Assembly (NCBI RefSeq): GCF_000341105.1
Contig: NZ_ANBB01000019.1
Location: forward strand, 20,976-84,975
Source of the DNA: Nocardiopsis potens DSM 45234
GTDB taxonomy: Bacteria; Actinomycetota; Actinomycetes; Streptosporangiales; Streptosporangiaceae
DNA: 64,000 nucleotides
Direction: 5' to 3'
The position numbers were made by a program, and so were the translations under genes. Within the stretch, counting starts at the first letter, position 1, and each line of letters opens with the position of its first letter. The notes under the pieces were generated by a model. That model made no database searches and was not told where the DNA came from. It worked only from the letters and a program-made list of their open reading frames with translations. Positions 9,425 to 17,976 of the stretch are shown here, piece by piece.

Positions 9425-10486
9425 TCAGGCGCGGTGGGTGCCGGCGGTGCGGCGCTTGCGGGTGTAGACCATCGTGGCGAAGCCGGTGACCAGGGCGGCC
9501 ATGGCGGCGAGGAAGAGGCCGGTGATCGCGGAGCCGGTCAGCGGGAGGGCGTCCGCGCCGCTCGCGGCGTGGGCGCCGTGGCCGGAGGCGTGCGAGTCGC
9601 CGGCGCCGGCCGCTCCGGCGGTGCCGTCCGAACCGCCCGAGCCGTCAGAGCCGTCCGAAGCGCCGGCCGCCGCGCCGCCGTCCTCCTCCGCGGAGCCGCC
9701 GCCGTCGTGGCCGACGGTGTCGACGTAGCCGTCGCCCTGTGCGGAGGCGTTCCCGTCGCCCTCGTCACCGCCGTGGCCGGCGGCGTGCCCGTCGTGGCCT
9801 CCGGTGTCCTCCGGGGCGAAGGCCGGGGCGGCCGGCTGCGAGGCGCCCCCGCCGCCGAACGACACGTCGGAGCAGGAGTAGAACGCCTCGGGGCTGTCGG
9901 TGCGCTGCCAGATCGCGTAGATCATGTGCTGGCCGCTCTTGCCCTCGGGCAGTGCGCCGGTGAGCCGGTAGGTCCCGTCCACCACCTCGGGGTCGTCGAC
10001 CCGCAGGAACGGCTCGGGCTCCAGGGCGTCCCAGGTGAGCCGCTTGTCCTGGCTCCAGCCGTCCTTGGTCACGTACAGCTCGAAGTAGCCCCGGTGCGGG
10101 GCGCTGGCGGTGTAGGTGAAGGTGTGCTGCCCGCTGGACGGCAGCGCGGTGGTGTGCCAGGCGCCGGGGGCGTCCAGCCCGGAGTACTTGGCCCGGCCGG
10201 CGCTGCACAGCTGCCCGTCGGGGATGATCTCCCGGTGCCGGCCGTCGGCGTTGGGGATGTTGACCTCGTTCCAGTCGTAGAGCGGCTGGGTGCCGTTCTC
10301 CGCGACCAGGTTCTTGCAGACCTCGGACTGCGGGTTCTCCGGGCCTTCCTCGAAGCAGGCGGCGATCCGGCTGACCGGGTCGCCCATGGTGCCGTGGGCG
10401 TTTGCGGTGCCCGCGGTCAGGGTTCCGAGGGCCAGGGGGATTCCGGTGAGCACGGCTGCGGTGCGGAGTGCACGGGCCAGTCTCAT
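9425..10486 (-). CDS. Cell-wall-anchored lytic polysaccharide monooxygenase (AA10)
   Basis: The protein is 353 aa. The signal peptide ends TANA, leaving His31 as the mature N-terminus (HGTMGDPVSR). His31 and His131 (ASAPHRG) are the expected copper histidine brace. Conserved segments LYDWN, RHREIIPDG and YFELYVTKDG are typical of the chitin/cellulose-active AA10 family, which cleaves glycosidic bonds oxidatively. After the catalytic domain (to about 210) comes a linker rich in Gly, Asp, Ser and His. An LPLTG sortase motif at 314-318, a membrane helix and a KRR tail follow. It should therefore be anchored to peptidoglycan rather than released. Most bacterial LPMOs are free or carry carbohydrate-binding modules. 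The substrate cannot be told from sequence alone. Confidence 0.92.
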   Translation of the reverse strand: MRLARALRTAAVLTGIPLALGTLTAGTANAHGTMGDPVSRIAACFEEGPENPQSEVCKNLVAENGTQPLYDWNEVNIPNADGRHREIIPDGQLCSAGRAKYSGLDAPGAWHTTALPSSGQHTFTYTASAPHRGYFELYVTKDGWSQDKRLTWDALEPEPFLRVDDPEVVDGTYRLTGALPEGKSGQHMIYAIWQRTDSPEAFYSCSDVSFGGGGASQPAAPAFAPEDTGGHDGHAAGHGGDEGDGNASAQGDGYVDTVGHDGGGSAEEDGGAAAGASDGSDGSGGSDGTAGAAGAGDSHASGHGAHAASGADALPLTGSAITGLFLAAMAALVTGFATMVYTRKRRTAGTHRA

Positions 10487-10909
10487 GGGGGGTTTCTCCT
10501 CGGTTGGACGTGAGCGGGAACCGCGCGATTGATCAGACCGCGCGGCCGTCCGGGCTGGAGAGGACGACCTTTCGGGTTCGGTTCCAGCCCTCCCGAAAGG
10601 TTCGGAACGGGACTATACACATTCGCAACCAAGAAAAGTCAATATCCGGAAAAGTTACCCTCTGCCTGCATGCTTGCGCTTGAGAGCAAGCAATGGTAAA
10701 CATTCCTTACAGTGCGTTCCGGGGCATTCCGAGAACCGAATTGCCCGCCCCGGGCGCCCGGCCCGCCGCACCCGGACGGCCGTTTTCCGCCGTGCCCGAT
10801 TCCGCGGACGATCCCGTGCGAATCCGGGCCGGTTCCGACGATTCCCCCCGATTCCTCCATGCGGAAAAACCTTTGGGAATCTCGGCTCGCCTTATCTACC
10901 GTGGGCCCT
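10487..10909. other. 423-base divergent intergenic region
   Basis: It separates the leftward LPMO gene from the rightward ABC exporter genes. It holds the inverted repeat at 10568-10600, a small 6-bp inverted repeat at 10672-10691 and an AT-richer patch (10610-10710) suited to promoters. I see no gene. Confidence 0.6.
10568..10600. promoter_or_regulatory. Candidate operator upstream of the LPMO gene
   Basis: Perfect 9-bp arms CCTTTCGGG (10568-10576) and CCCGAAAGG (10592-10600) lie 15 bases apart, about 82 bases upstream of the LPMO start. The arms do not match the CebR or DasR consensus as I know them. Confidence 0.4.
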
Positions 10910-11896
10910 ATGACGTCTTCGTCCTCCGCTTCCGCACCACCGCCCTCCCCCGGCCCGGAGGCGCGGCCCGAAACCGCCCGGGAGCCGTCGCGGGCCCCCG
11001 CCGTCGCGCTGCGCGGCGTGGTCAAGCGGTACGGCTCGCTCCGCGCCGTCGACGGGCTCGACCTCGAAGTGCCCACCGGGATCGTCCTCGGCCTGCTCGG
11101 CCCGAACGGCGCCGGGAAGTCCACCACCATGCGCATGCTCACCGCGCAGAGCCGGGCCGACGCCGGCGAGATCACCGTCCTGGGGCACCCGGTCCCGCGC
11201 GCCTCCAAGCAGGCCCGCGCCGACATGGGCGTCGTCCCCCAGCACGACAACCTCGACGAGGAGCTCACCGCGGGGGAGAACCTGGAGGTCTTCACCCACC
11301 TGTACCGGGTCCCGCGCGGCGAGCGGGAGGAGGCGGTCCGCCGCGCGCTGGCCATCGCGCACCTGGAGGACCGCCGGAACACCCGCACCGACAAGCTCTC
11401 CGGAGGCATGCGCCGCCGCCTGCTCATCGCCCGCGGCCTGGTGCACCGCCCCCGCCTGGTGCTGCTCGACGAACCCACCGTCGGCCTGGACCCCCAGGTC
11501 CGCCAGGAGCTGTGGGGGCTGATCACCCGGCTCCGCGCGGAGGGCGTCACGGTGCTGATGTCCACGCACTACATCGAGGAGGCCGAGCGCCTCTCCGACC
11601 AGGTGGCGCTGATGGCCAAGGGGCGGGTGGTCGCACACGGCGAACCTGCCGCGCTCATCGCCGAGCACGCCGGCCGGACGGTCGAGGAGTTCCCCGTCGG
11701 CCCGGGCGGGCACGACGGGGCGGAGGAGCGGGCCCGCGCCCGCGGGCTGCCCACCCGGCGCACCGGCGCGGCGCTGGCCGTGCTGCGCGCCGAGGAGATC
11801 GACGGCGGCCTGCGCGAACTGCTCGGCCGGGGCGAGGTCCGCGCCGCCAACCTGGAAGACGTCTTCGTCCACCTCACCGGGGAGCGTGTGGAATGA
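10910..11896 (+). CDS. ABC transporter ATP-binding protein (NodI/DrrA type)
   Basis: The protein is 328 aa. It has Walker A GPNGAGKST, a Q-loop (VPQHDN), the signature LSGGMRRRL, Walker B LVLLDEPT and a switch His (STHYIEE). The C-terminal extension of about 90 residues is typical of DrrA/NodI-like exporters. It powers the membrane partner encoded next, whose ATG overlaps this stop codon (ATGA). The ATG at 10910 lacks a clear ribosome site. A TTATCT-like -10 lies just upstream, so the transcript may be leaderless. The substrate is unknown; relatives export drugs or lipids. Confidence 0.9.
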   Translation: MTSSSSASAPPPSPGPEARPETAREPSRAPAVALRGVVKRYGSLRAVDGLDLEVPTGIVLGLLGPNGAGKSTTMRMLTAQSRADAGEITVLGHPVPRASKQARADMGVVPQHDNLDEELTAGENLEVFTHLYRVPRGEREEAVRRALAIAHLEDRRNTRTDKLSGGMRRRLLIARGLVHRPRLVLLDEPTVGLDPQVRQELWGLITRLRAEGVTVLMSTHYIEEAERLSDQVALMAKGRVVAHGEPAALIAEHAGRTVEEFPVGPGGHDGAEERARARGLPTRRTGAALAVLRAEEIDGGLRELLGRGEVRAANLEDVFVHLTGERVE

Positions 11897-12708
11897 CCGA
11901 GCCGACCGCGGCGGCCGCCGCACCGGTGGCCGCGCCCCCGCCCGGCCGCTTCGAACTGGCCCCGGTCCGCGGGGTGCTGGCCCGGGAGTGGGCGCTGTAC
12001 CGGCGCAGCTGGAAGCCGACCACCTTCGCCGCGCTGGTCGAGCCGATCATCTTCCTGCTGGCCTTCGGCTTCGGCCTGGGCTCCCTGGTCGGCGCCGTCT
12101 CCGGGTACCGCTACATCGACTTCGTGGCCACCGGCATCGTCGCGATGTCGGTGCTGTTCACCTCGATGTTCCCCGGGCTGATCGACACCTACGTCCGCCG
12201 GGTCTTCCAGCACACCTACGACGGAATGCTCGCCGCCCCGGTGGACGTCCGCGAGCTGGTGACCGCCGAGGGGGCCTGGATCGGCCTCAAGGCCGGCGTC
12301 TACGGCTGCGCCCCGCTGCTGGTCGCGCTCGCCTTCGGGCTGCCGCCGGCGCCCGGCATGCTGATGGTTCCGCTGGTCGCCCTGGTCACCGGCTTCGGGT
12401 TCGCGCTGACCGGCATCTGGCTGTCGGCCGCGGTCCCCTCGATCAAGACGATGGACTACATCATCTCCGGGGTCATCACCCCGCTGTTCCTGGTGGCGGG
12501 GACCTTCTTCCCGCTGGACACGCTGCCCTCCTGGGCGCAGGCGCTGGCCAAGGCCAACCCGCTGCACCACTGCGTGGAGCTGGTCCGCGGCGCAGCCTTC
12601 GGCATCGACCCGGCCTCCGCCGCGCTGCACTGGGCCGCGCTGCTGCTCTTCGTCGCCGCCGCCTGGTGCCTGGCGGTCTTCCAGATGCGCCGCCGGCTGA
12701 TCGACTGA
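11893..12708 (+). CDS. ABC-2 type permease (NodJ/DrrB type)
   Basis: The protein is 271 aa with six hydrophobic segments. It contains the ABC-2 pattern with EWALYRRSWKPT at the cytosolic N-terminus, TYDGMLAAPV and a TPLFLVAGTFFPLDTLP signature. It is translationally coupled to the ATPase gene by a 4-base overlap, and the two form one exporter. A terminator at 12738 follows. Confidence 0.9.
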   Translation: MTEPTAAAAAPVAAPPPGRFELAPVRGVLAREWALYRRSWKPTTFAALVEPIIFLLAFGFGLGSLVGAVSGYRYIDFVATGIVAMSVLFTSMFPGLIDTYVRRVFQHTYDGMLAAPVDVRELVTAEGAWIGLKAGVYGCAPLLVALAFGLPPAPGMLMVPLVALVTGFGFALTGIWLSAAVPSIKTMDYIISGVITPLFLVAGTFFPLDTLPSWAQALAKANPLHHCVELVRGAAFGIDPASAALHWAALLLFVAAAWCLAVFQMRRRLID

Positions 12709-12737
12709 CCGGCCGCGGCGCCGGTCGGGCGCACGGA

Positions 12738-12785
12738 GGAGGGCGGCGCCCCGCACCGGGACGCCGCCCTCCTTCTTCTTCTTCC
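12738..12785 (+). terminator. Terminator between convergent genes
   Basis: Perfect 11-bp arms (GGAGGGCGGCG and its complement) are followed by TTCTTCTTCTTCC, one of the few U-rich terminators here. It serves the rightward ABC genes. Confidence 0.8.
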
Positions 12786-12808
12786 CGCCGTTTCCGGGCC
12801 GCGGCCGG

Positions 12809-14407
12809 TCAGCCGCCGCTGGGCGCCCAGCGCAGCAGCGAGCTGGCCTTCCCGTCGCCGAACGTGGTGGTGAACCCGACGGCCCCCCACTGGTCGGCGT
12901 CCGGGGCGTCCTCGGTGGCCTCCATCATGGCCCGCATGTCCATGTAGTAGCCGAGCGAGGCCTGCTCGGTCTCCTGCATGACCTGCTGGTACACCGGGTC
13001 GTCGCCCAGCTTCTCCTGGGAGGAGCTGCCGGAGGAGAGCACCACCGTGCCGCCCTCCTCCTTCACCCCCGGGCCGGAGGAGTAGGAGTCCGCGGCGGCG
13101 GCCTCGGCCAGCTCGTCGAAGAGCGCCTTGTCCGCCCCGGCGGCGCGGTACTGGAAGGCGCCGGAGTCGAAGTCGGAGAACGGGTCGTCGGTGCCGCCGA
13201 CCGCGCTGGTGCCGAAGGCGGTCTGGGTGCCCAGGATCTTGCCGAAGTCGCCGGGGATCTGCAGGGAGCCGGTCTCGGCGGCGCCCGCCTCGATCTCCTC
13301 GGTGATCTCCGGGATCGCCCCGGACAGGTCGTTCCAGGCCTGCTCGCTCAGCGCGTCCAGGCCGCTGCCGCCGAACCCGAACACGGTGTCGCCGGGCAGC
13401 TCGCCCAGCTCGGTCAGGCCGGTCTCGGACGGCTCGTAGTCGTCCAGCGAGAAGCCGGCCGCGGAGAAGTCCAGCAGGTCGCCGCGGACCTCCAGGTAGT
13501 CGCTCTCCACGCTCACCGCGGCGACCGCCCGGCCGGTGATGTCCAGCTCCTCCAGCTCGGGGACCTCGGGGCCGGTGGAGTACCCGTAGTCCCCGTAGCC
13601 CGAGCCGCCGCCGGTCGCCGAGGAGAGCGCGTCGCCGGCGAGCTTCGAGGCGGCGCCGATGTCGAACCAGCCCGCGGCGATGCTGTCCCCGGCGGCCGCC
13701 TCCATGTCGGCGGAGAACTCGGGGGCGTCGGTGAGCGAGCCGTCCGACTCGATCCCGCCCTCCAAGTCGCTCAGGATCGACGCGGAGTCGGCGAAGATCG
13801 CGAAGCCGTCCCGGAGGACGTACTCGACCTCCTCCTCGGCGCTGATCCGGTCCAGCGACTCGGTGGCGGCGCCCTCGTCGGTGACCGCGATCGCGACCGC
13901 GCCCGCCACGCCCTGCTCGCCCTCGCCGGAGGGGAACGCCGCCGCGCCGAACCGGCGGCCCAGCCACGGGGCGACGTCCTCCTCGTAGTCGAGGTAGTCG
14001 AAGGACTCCTCGAAGAAGTCGGCGGCCGGGTCCTCCTCGTCGTTGATGTCCTCGCGGACCGAGTCGGGGAGCTTGCCGATGAAGCCGGCGTAGCCGGCCA
14101 TCTGGGAGGCGGACGGCTTCAGATCGATCTGGGCGTAGGCGATCGTGTCCGCGGGGAACACCCGGTCCGGCTGCGGGCCGCCGAACAGGTCGTTGATCAC
14201 CGTGTTGGAGGCCCACACGCCGGTCGCCATCAGCGCCACGCCGAGGACCGCCGCGGTGGGGACCATCCAGATGCGGTTCCGCCGCGGCGCGGGGCCCATC
14301 GGGGGTTGCGCGTATCCCGGGCCCGCCGGGTGGGGCACCGGAGCGCCGGGCTGCTGCGGCCCGGGCGGCCGCCAGTACGGCTGGCCGGGGGGATCAGGAT
14401 GGGACAT
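12809..14407 (-). CDS. DUF3352 membrane-anchored protein
   Basis: The protein is 532 aa. A Pro/Gly-rich cytosolic N-terminus (about 45 residues) is followed by one membrane helix (WMVPTAAVLGVALMATGVWA). A large acidic extracellular domain then starts at PADTIAYAQIDLKPSASQ, the recognisable beginning of the DUF3352 family. The function of the family is not known. It is common in Streptosporangiales and related actinomycetes. It is transcribed alone, facing the ABC exporter genes. Confidence 0.8.
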   Translation of the reverse strand: MSHPDPPGQPYWRPPGPQQPGAPVPHPAGPGYAQPPMGPAPRRNRIWMVPTAAVLGVALMATGVWASNTVINDLFGGPQPDRVFPADTIAYAQIDLKPSASQMAGYAGFIGKLPDSVREDINDEEDPAADFFEESFDYLDYEEDVAPWLGRRFGAAAFPSGEGEQGVAGAVAIAVTDEGAATESLDRISAEEEVEYVLRDGFAIFADSASILSDLEGGIESDGSLTDAPEFSADMEAAAGDSIAAGWFDIGAASKLAGDALSSATGGGSGYGDYGYSTGPEVPELEELDITGRAVAAVSVESDYLEVRGDLLDFSAAGFSLDDYEPSETGLTELGELPGDTVFGFGGSGLDALSEQAWNDLSGAIPEITEEIEAGAAETGSLQIPGDFGKILGTQTAFGTSAVGGTDDPFSDFDSGAFQYRAAGADKALFDELAEAAAADSYSSGPGVKEEGGTVVLSSGSSSQEKLGDDPVYQQVMQETEQASLGYYMDMRAMMEATEDAPDADQWGAVGFTTTFGDGKASSLLRWAPSGG

Positions 14408-14520
14408 CGGACCTCCGGATAAGCGCGATTACCTGTAAGAAGGTACCAATCCGGACGGTGCCGACAGCCCGGGCGCCGCCGGGTCGGAACCGCACTGTGA
14501 CAGCCCCCGCGGCCCCCGCC

Positions 14521-14550
14521 GGGGGCGGCGCGGGCGCCCGCGCCGCCCCC
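14521..14550 (-). terminator. Terminator of glpX
   Basis: A 30-bp perfect palindrome (GGGGGCGGCGCGGGC and its complement) ends 8 bases before the glpX stop codon, on its downstream side. Confidence 0.75.
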
Positions 14551-14558
14551 GGGGCGGG

Positions 14559-15584
14559 TCAGCGCTCGGCCGCGTCGAAGTCCACGCCGCTGTAGGTGGC
14601 CAGCTTGCTCAGCCGGTGCTCGCTGCGGATCTGCCGCACGGTGCCGCTGCGGCCCCGCATGACCAGGGAGTCGGTGATCGCACCGCCCGCCTCGTACCGG
14701 ACCCCGCCGACCAGCTCGCCGTCGGTGATGCCGGTCGCGGCGAAGAACACGTCGTCCGAGGAGACCAGGTCGTCGGTGTGCAGCACCCGGTCCAGGTCGT
14801 GCCCTGCCTCCAGCGCCTTGCGCCGCTCGTCGGCGTCCCGTGGCCACAACCGGCCCTGGATGGTGCCGCCGAGGCACTTCATCGCGCACGCCGTGATGAT
14901 GCCCTCGGGGGTGCCGCCGATGCCGAGCAGCAGGTCGACGCCGGTGCCGGGGCGGGCCGCCATGATCGCGCCGGCCACGTCGCCGTCGGTGATGAACTTG
15001 ATCCGGGCGCCCGCCTCGCGGACCTCGCGCACCAGGCCCTCGTGCCGCGGCCGGTCCAGGATCACCACGGTGACGTCCTGCGGGCTGCCGCCCTTGGCCC
15101 GCGCCACGGCCCGGATGTTCTCCGCCACCGGCGCGGTGATGTCCACCGCGTCCGCGGCCTGCGGGCCGGCGGCGAGCTTCTCCATGTAGAACACCGCGGA
15201 CGGGTCGAACATGGAGTGCCGAGGCGCCACCGAGATGACCGAGATCGCGTTGGGCATGCCCATCGCGGTGAGCCGGGTGCCGTCGATCGGGTCGACCGCG
15301 ACGTCGCACTCGGCGCCGCTGCCGTCGCCCACCGACTCCCCGTTGTAGAGCATCGGGGCGTTGTCCTTCTCGCCCTCGCCGATGACCACGGTGCCCTGCA
15401 TCGACACGGTGCTGATCAGGTGGCGCATTCCGTGCACGGCGACGCCGTCGGCGCCGTTCTTGTCGCCCCGGCCGACCCACCGCGCGGCGGCCAGCGCGGC
15501 CGCCTCCGTGACCCGCACCAGCTCCAGCGCGAGGTTGCGGTCGGGGACGTCGGCGGCGCTCGGGGGCGGCGTGGGCGCGGTCAT
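14559..15584 (-). CDS. glpX: Class II fructose-1,6-bisphosphatase
   Basis: The protein is 341 aa, normal for the family. It hydrolyses fructose 1,6-bisphosphate in gluconeogenesis. Metal-site motifs are present: [19 protein letters not shown], and [10 protein letters not shown] with its following Cys. The start at 15584 has AAAGGCAG upstream. A TAGAGT-like -10 lies about 75 bases further up on the same strand. The divergent neighbour set (TetR, DUF4245) matches the conserved actinobacterial arrangement where DUF4245 flanks glpX. Confidence 0.95.
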   Translation of the reverse strand: MTAPTPPPSAADVPDRNLALELVRVTEAAALAAARWVGRGDKNGADGVAVHGMRHLISTVSMQGTVVIGEGEKDNAPMLYNGESVGDGSGAECDVAVDPIDGTRLTAMGMPNAISVISVAPRHSMFDPSAVFYMEKLAAGPQAADAVDITAPVAENIRAVARAKGGSPQDVTVVILDRPRHEGLVREVREAGARIKFITDGDVAGAIMAARPGTGVDLLLGIGGTPEGIITACAMKCLGGTIQGRLWPRDADERRKALEAGHDLDRVLHTDDLVSSDDVFFAATGITDGELVGGVRYEAGGAITDSLVMRGRSGTVRQIRSEHRLSKLATYSGVDFDAAER

Positions 15585-15815
15585 CGGGTCTGCCTTTCGA
15601 CACTGCGGGGAAAAGGTGGTGGAGGAGCCCCTGCCGGTCGGCGGTGCTCAGGACAACTCTAGTTCGCCCCCGGTCGCGGGCGCGGGCCGGGCGCCCCGCT
15701 CGGAGCGGCGCGGCCGAAGATGTGGCGCAGTCGGCGCGCGGTGACGAGCCGAACCGGGCTCGGAAGGGCGTAGCCTCGTGCTTCAGGCGGTGACGGACAG
15801 GACGGGGTCGAGGAC

Positions 15816-16472
15816 GTGACAGTCGACAAGGCCGAGAAGAACGGGCGGCCGGCCGGGCGGGGAGCACCGCGCGGCGCCGCCACCCGGGCCGCCCTGCTGG
15901 AGGCGGCGGCGCACGTCTTCACCACGGTGGGCTTCTCCAAGGCGGGGGTCAGCCAGGTGGTGGCGCAGGCCGGCGCCAGCGTCGGCAGCCTCTACCACCA
16001 CTTCACCGGCAAGGCCGACCTCTTCCTCGCCCTCTACGAGGAGTTCCAGCAGCGCCAGCAGAACCGCACCCGGCAGGCGGTCACCGAGGCCCGCGCGCAG
16101 GGGGAGACCGACCCGGCCCGCCTGATGTACACCGCGGCCCGCGCCTACCTGGAGGGCTGCATCGTGGAGCGGGACACCGCGGCCCTGTTCTTCAGCGGCG
16201 ACGGCCCGCCCGGGTTCGACTCCCGGCTCCGCTCCCGGCTGCGCGAGTGGACCGACCGCAACGCCGCCCTGTTCCGCAAGGCCGACGAGCCGGTGGACGA
16301 GCCGCTGATGACCGTTGTGAGCGGTTCCATGCTGGTCGCCGTCTCCGAGGTGGTGCGGCTCGACGACGACGAGGCCCGGCGCTTCGCCGACGAGGTCACC
16401 GCCCTGCTCTCCGGTCTGCGGCCGCGGAACCGGCGGACCGGGGGAGCGGAGGAGCCCCCGGACGCGGGCTGA
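15816..16472 (+). CDS. TetR family transcriptional regulator
   Basis: The protein is 218 aa. The N-terminal HTH is TRAALLEAAAHVFTTVGFSK... with VSQVVAQAGASVGSLYHHF, the TetR recognition helix pattern. The C-terminal ligand-binding domain is helical. It starts with GTG at 15816, with AGGAC just before. Its target is not evident; it lies between glpX (divergent) and the DUF4245 gene. Confidence 0.9.
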   Translation: MTVDKAEKNGRPAGRGAPRGAATRAALLEAAAHVFTTVGFSKAGVSQVVAQAGASVGSLYHHFTGKADLFLALYEEFQQRQQNRTRQAVTEARAQGETDPARLMYTAARAYLEGCIVERDTAALFFSGDGPPGFDSRLRSRLREWTDRNAALFRKADEPVDEPLMTVVSGSMLVAVSEVVRLDDDEARRFADEVTALLSGLRPRNRRTGGAEEPPDAG

Positions 16473-16537
16473 CTCCGCCCCGCGCGGCCCCACCCCGGTG
16501 CGGACCACCGCGCGACCTGCGGCAAGCTGGAAGCATC

Positions 16538-17059
16538 ATGAGTACGTACAACCGGTCCGAGTCGACGATGGGGAGCATGGCGATCGCCATGGGCATCATC
16601 GTCGGCATCCTGCTGATCATGGCGCTCGTGGTGAACTGGCGCAGCGAAGAGCACATCCCCAGCGTCGACTACCGCCCCGACGCCGAGATGCTGGCCGAGA
16701 CCGCGGACTTCACCGCCTACGCCCCGGAGGGCCTGCCCGAGGGCTGGGTCCCCACCAGCACCGACCTCTCCACCGAGGAGCCGGTGACCTGGAAGCTCGG
16801 CTTCGCCACCCCCGACGACCGGCACGCCGAGCTGCTGATCGGCGAGGAGGAGCCGGAGGCCATGGTCGAGAAGGCGACCGGCGGCGGCGAGCGCGACGGC
16901 TCCTCCCAGGTCGGCGGCGAGGAGTGGGAGCGCTACCTGGACGGCACCGGGACCCGGCACGCGCTGGTCAAGCGGGGGGAGGACGCGACCGTCGTCCTCA
17001 CCGGCGGGTCCGGCTACGAGGAGCTGGAAGTCCTCGCCGGGTCGCTGCAGGAGGTCTGA
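16538..17059 (+). CDS. DUF4245 single-pass membrane protein
   Basis: The protein is 173 aa. It has a short cytosolic N-terminus, one membrane helix (MAIAMGIIVGILLIMALVV) and an extracellular domain with YRPDAEMLAETADF and an LPEGW motif, typical of DUF4245. Members usually sit next to glpX in actinobacteria, as here. The molecular role is unknown. Confidence 0.85.
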   Translation: MSTYNRSESTMGSMAIAMGIIVGILLIMALVVNWRSEEHIPSVDYRPDAEMLAETADFTAYAPEGLPEGWVPTSTDLSTEEPVTWKLGFATPDDRHAELLIGEEEPEAMVEKATGGGERDGSSQVGGEEWERYLDGTGTRHALVKRGEDATVVLTGGSGYEELEVLAGSLQEV

Positions 17060-17115
17060 CCGGACGCGGCCCCCGCCGCCGCGCCCCGCTCCCTCTTGCC
17101 CACCCCCTCCCCGAC

Positions 17116-17172
17116 GGTCTCGGCACTGCGGCCCCATCAGAGCGCTCTGATGGGGGCCGCAGTGCCGAGACC
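17116..17172. terminator. Long palindrome of the dispersed CATCAGAGCG family
   Basis: Arms of about 28 bp contain one extra G on the right side, centred on CATCAGAGCGCTCTGATG. It lies about 56 bases past the DUF4245 stop. The same 18-base centre occurs in the palindrome at 32541-32604. The gap from here to 17431 holds nothing else I recognise. Confidence 0.7.
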
Positions 17173-17430
17173 CCCGGTTCGGGCGGCCGAATCCACCGGG
17201 TTTCGGCGCCTTCCCCCATCCTTAATCTTCCCTACCGGTGAAAACCGGAACCGCTGCCGCGCCGCCCCCGTTGAAGGGCGGACAGGCCACACTCGGCGCC
17301 GCCGGACCCCGTGGGGATTCCGGCCCGGATAAAAGGCCGCCGCTTCACCCGATGCTTATCTCGGGCGGGCAGGGGCGTCGAGGACAGCGACGCCGGGCGC
17401 GCCGCGCCCCCTTGCGGGAGTGAAGAGAAG

Positions 17431-17850
17431 ATGATCAGCGACATACTCGACTGGGTAAAGGGCCTGTTCGGCGATTCCGCCGGCGAGGCCGTGCAGGGAG
17501 CCACCGACACCCTCGGCGGGGCCGGGGAGCAGGCCGAGCAGGCGATGGGCGGGGCCGCCGACGCGGCCCAGTCCTTCCAGGAGGACGCCCTGGGAGGCGC
17601 AGCCGAGACCGCGCAGTCCTTCCAGGAGGACGCCCTCGGCGGGGCGGCGGAGGCCGCGCAGTCCGCCCAGGAGCAGGCGGTCGGCGGGGCCGAGGAGGCG
17701 CTCCAGGGCGCCGGCGAAGAGGCCCTCGGCGGGGCCGCCGACGCGGCCCAGTCCGTCCAGGAGCAGGCCGACGCGGTCGGCGGCATCGCCGAGGACCCGG
17801 CCGGTGCCGCCGCCGACGCGGCCAGGGACAGGCTCACCGGCGAGGGCTGA
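17431..17850 (+). CDS. Small acidic protein of amphipathic helical repeats
   Basis: The protein is 139 aa and begins MISDILDWVKGLFGDS. At least five near-repeats of about 17 residues follow, of the type ALGGAAETAQSFQED (Ala/Gln/Glu-rich, no Cys or Trp after the start). Such 11-17-residue Ala-rich helices resemble LEA or apolipoprotein-like stress and membrane-binding proteins, but I do not recognise a named family. AGAGAAG precedes the ATG. Codon use fits the neighbours. A shared terminator separates it from the convergent ispH gene. Confidence 0.75.
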   Translation: MISDILDWVKGLFGDSAGEAVQGATDTLGGAGEQAEQAMGGAADAAQSFQEDALGGAAETAQSFQEDALGGAAEAAQSAQEQAVGGAEEALQGAGEEALGGAADAAQSVQEQADAVGGIAEDPAGAAADAARDRLTGEG

Positions 17851-17911
17851 CCCCTCGCTGGGCGCCCCGGTCCGCCCGGCCGCCGGCCTGGGCGCCCTCC
17901 CGGAAAAGCAC

Positions 17912-17948
17912 CAGGGGCCGCCGCCCGAGAACCGGGCGGCGGCCCCTG
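17912..17948. terminator. Bidirectional terminator between convergent genes
   Basis: Perfect 16-bp arms (CAGGGGCCGCCGCCCG and its complement) flank a 5-base loop, between the repeat protein gene and ispH. Confidence 0.8.
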
Positions 17949-17976
17949 CCGCGTGTTCGCGTCCTGCGCGCGGGCG

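Noticed and set aside
14559..15662. Rightward open frame antisense to glpX
   Set aside because: It is rich in His/Arg/Val as expected for reverse reading of this gene, with no domain, while glpX is certain.
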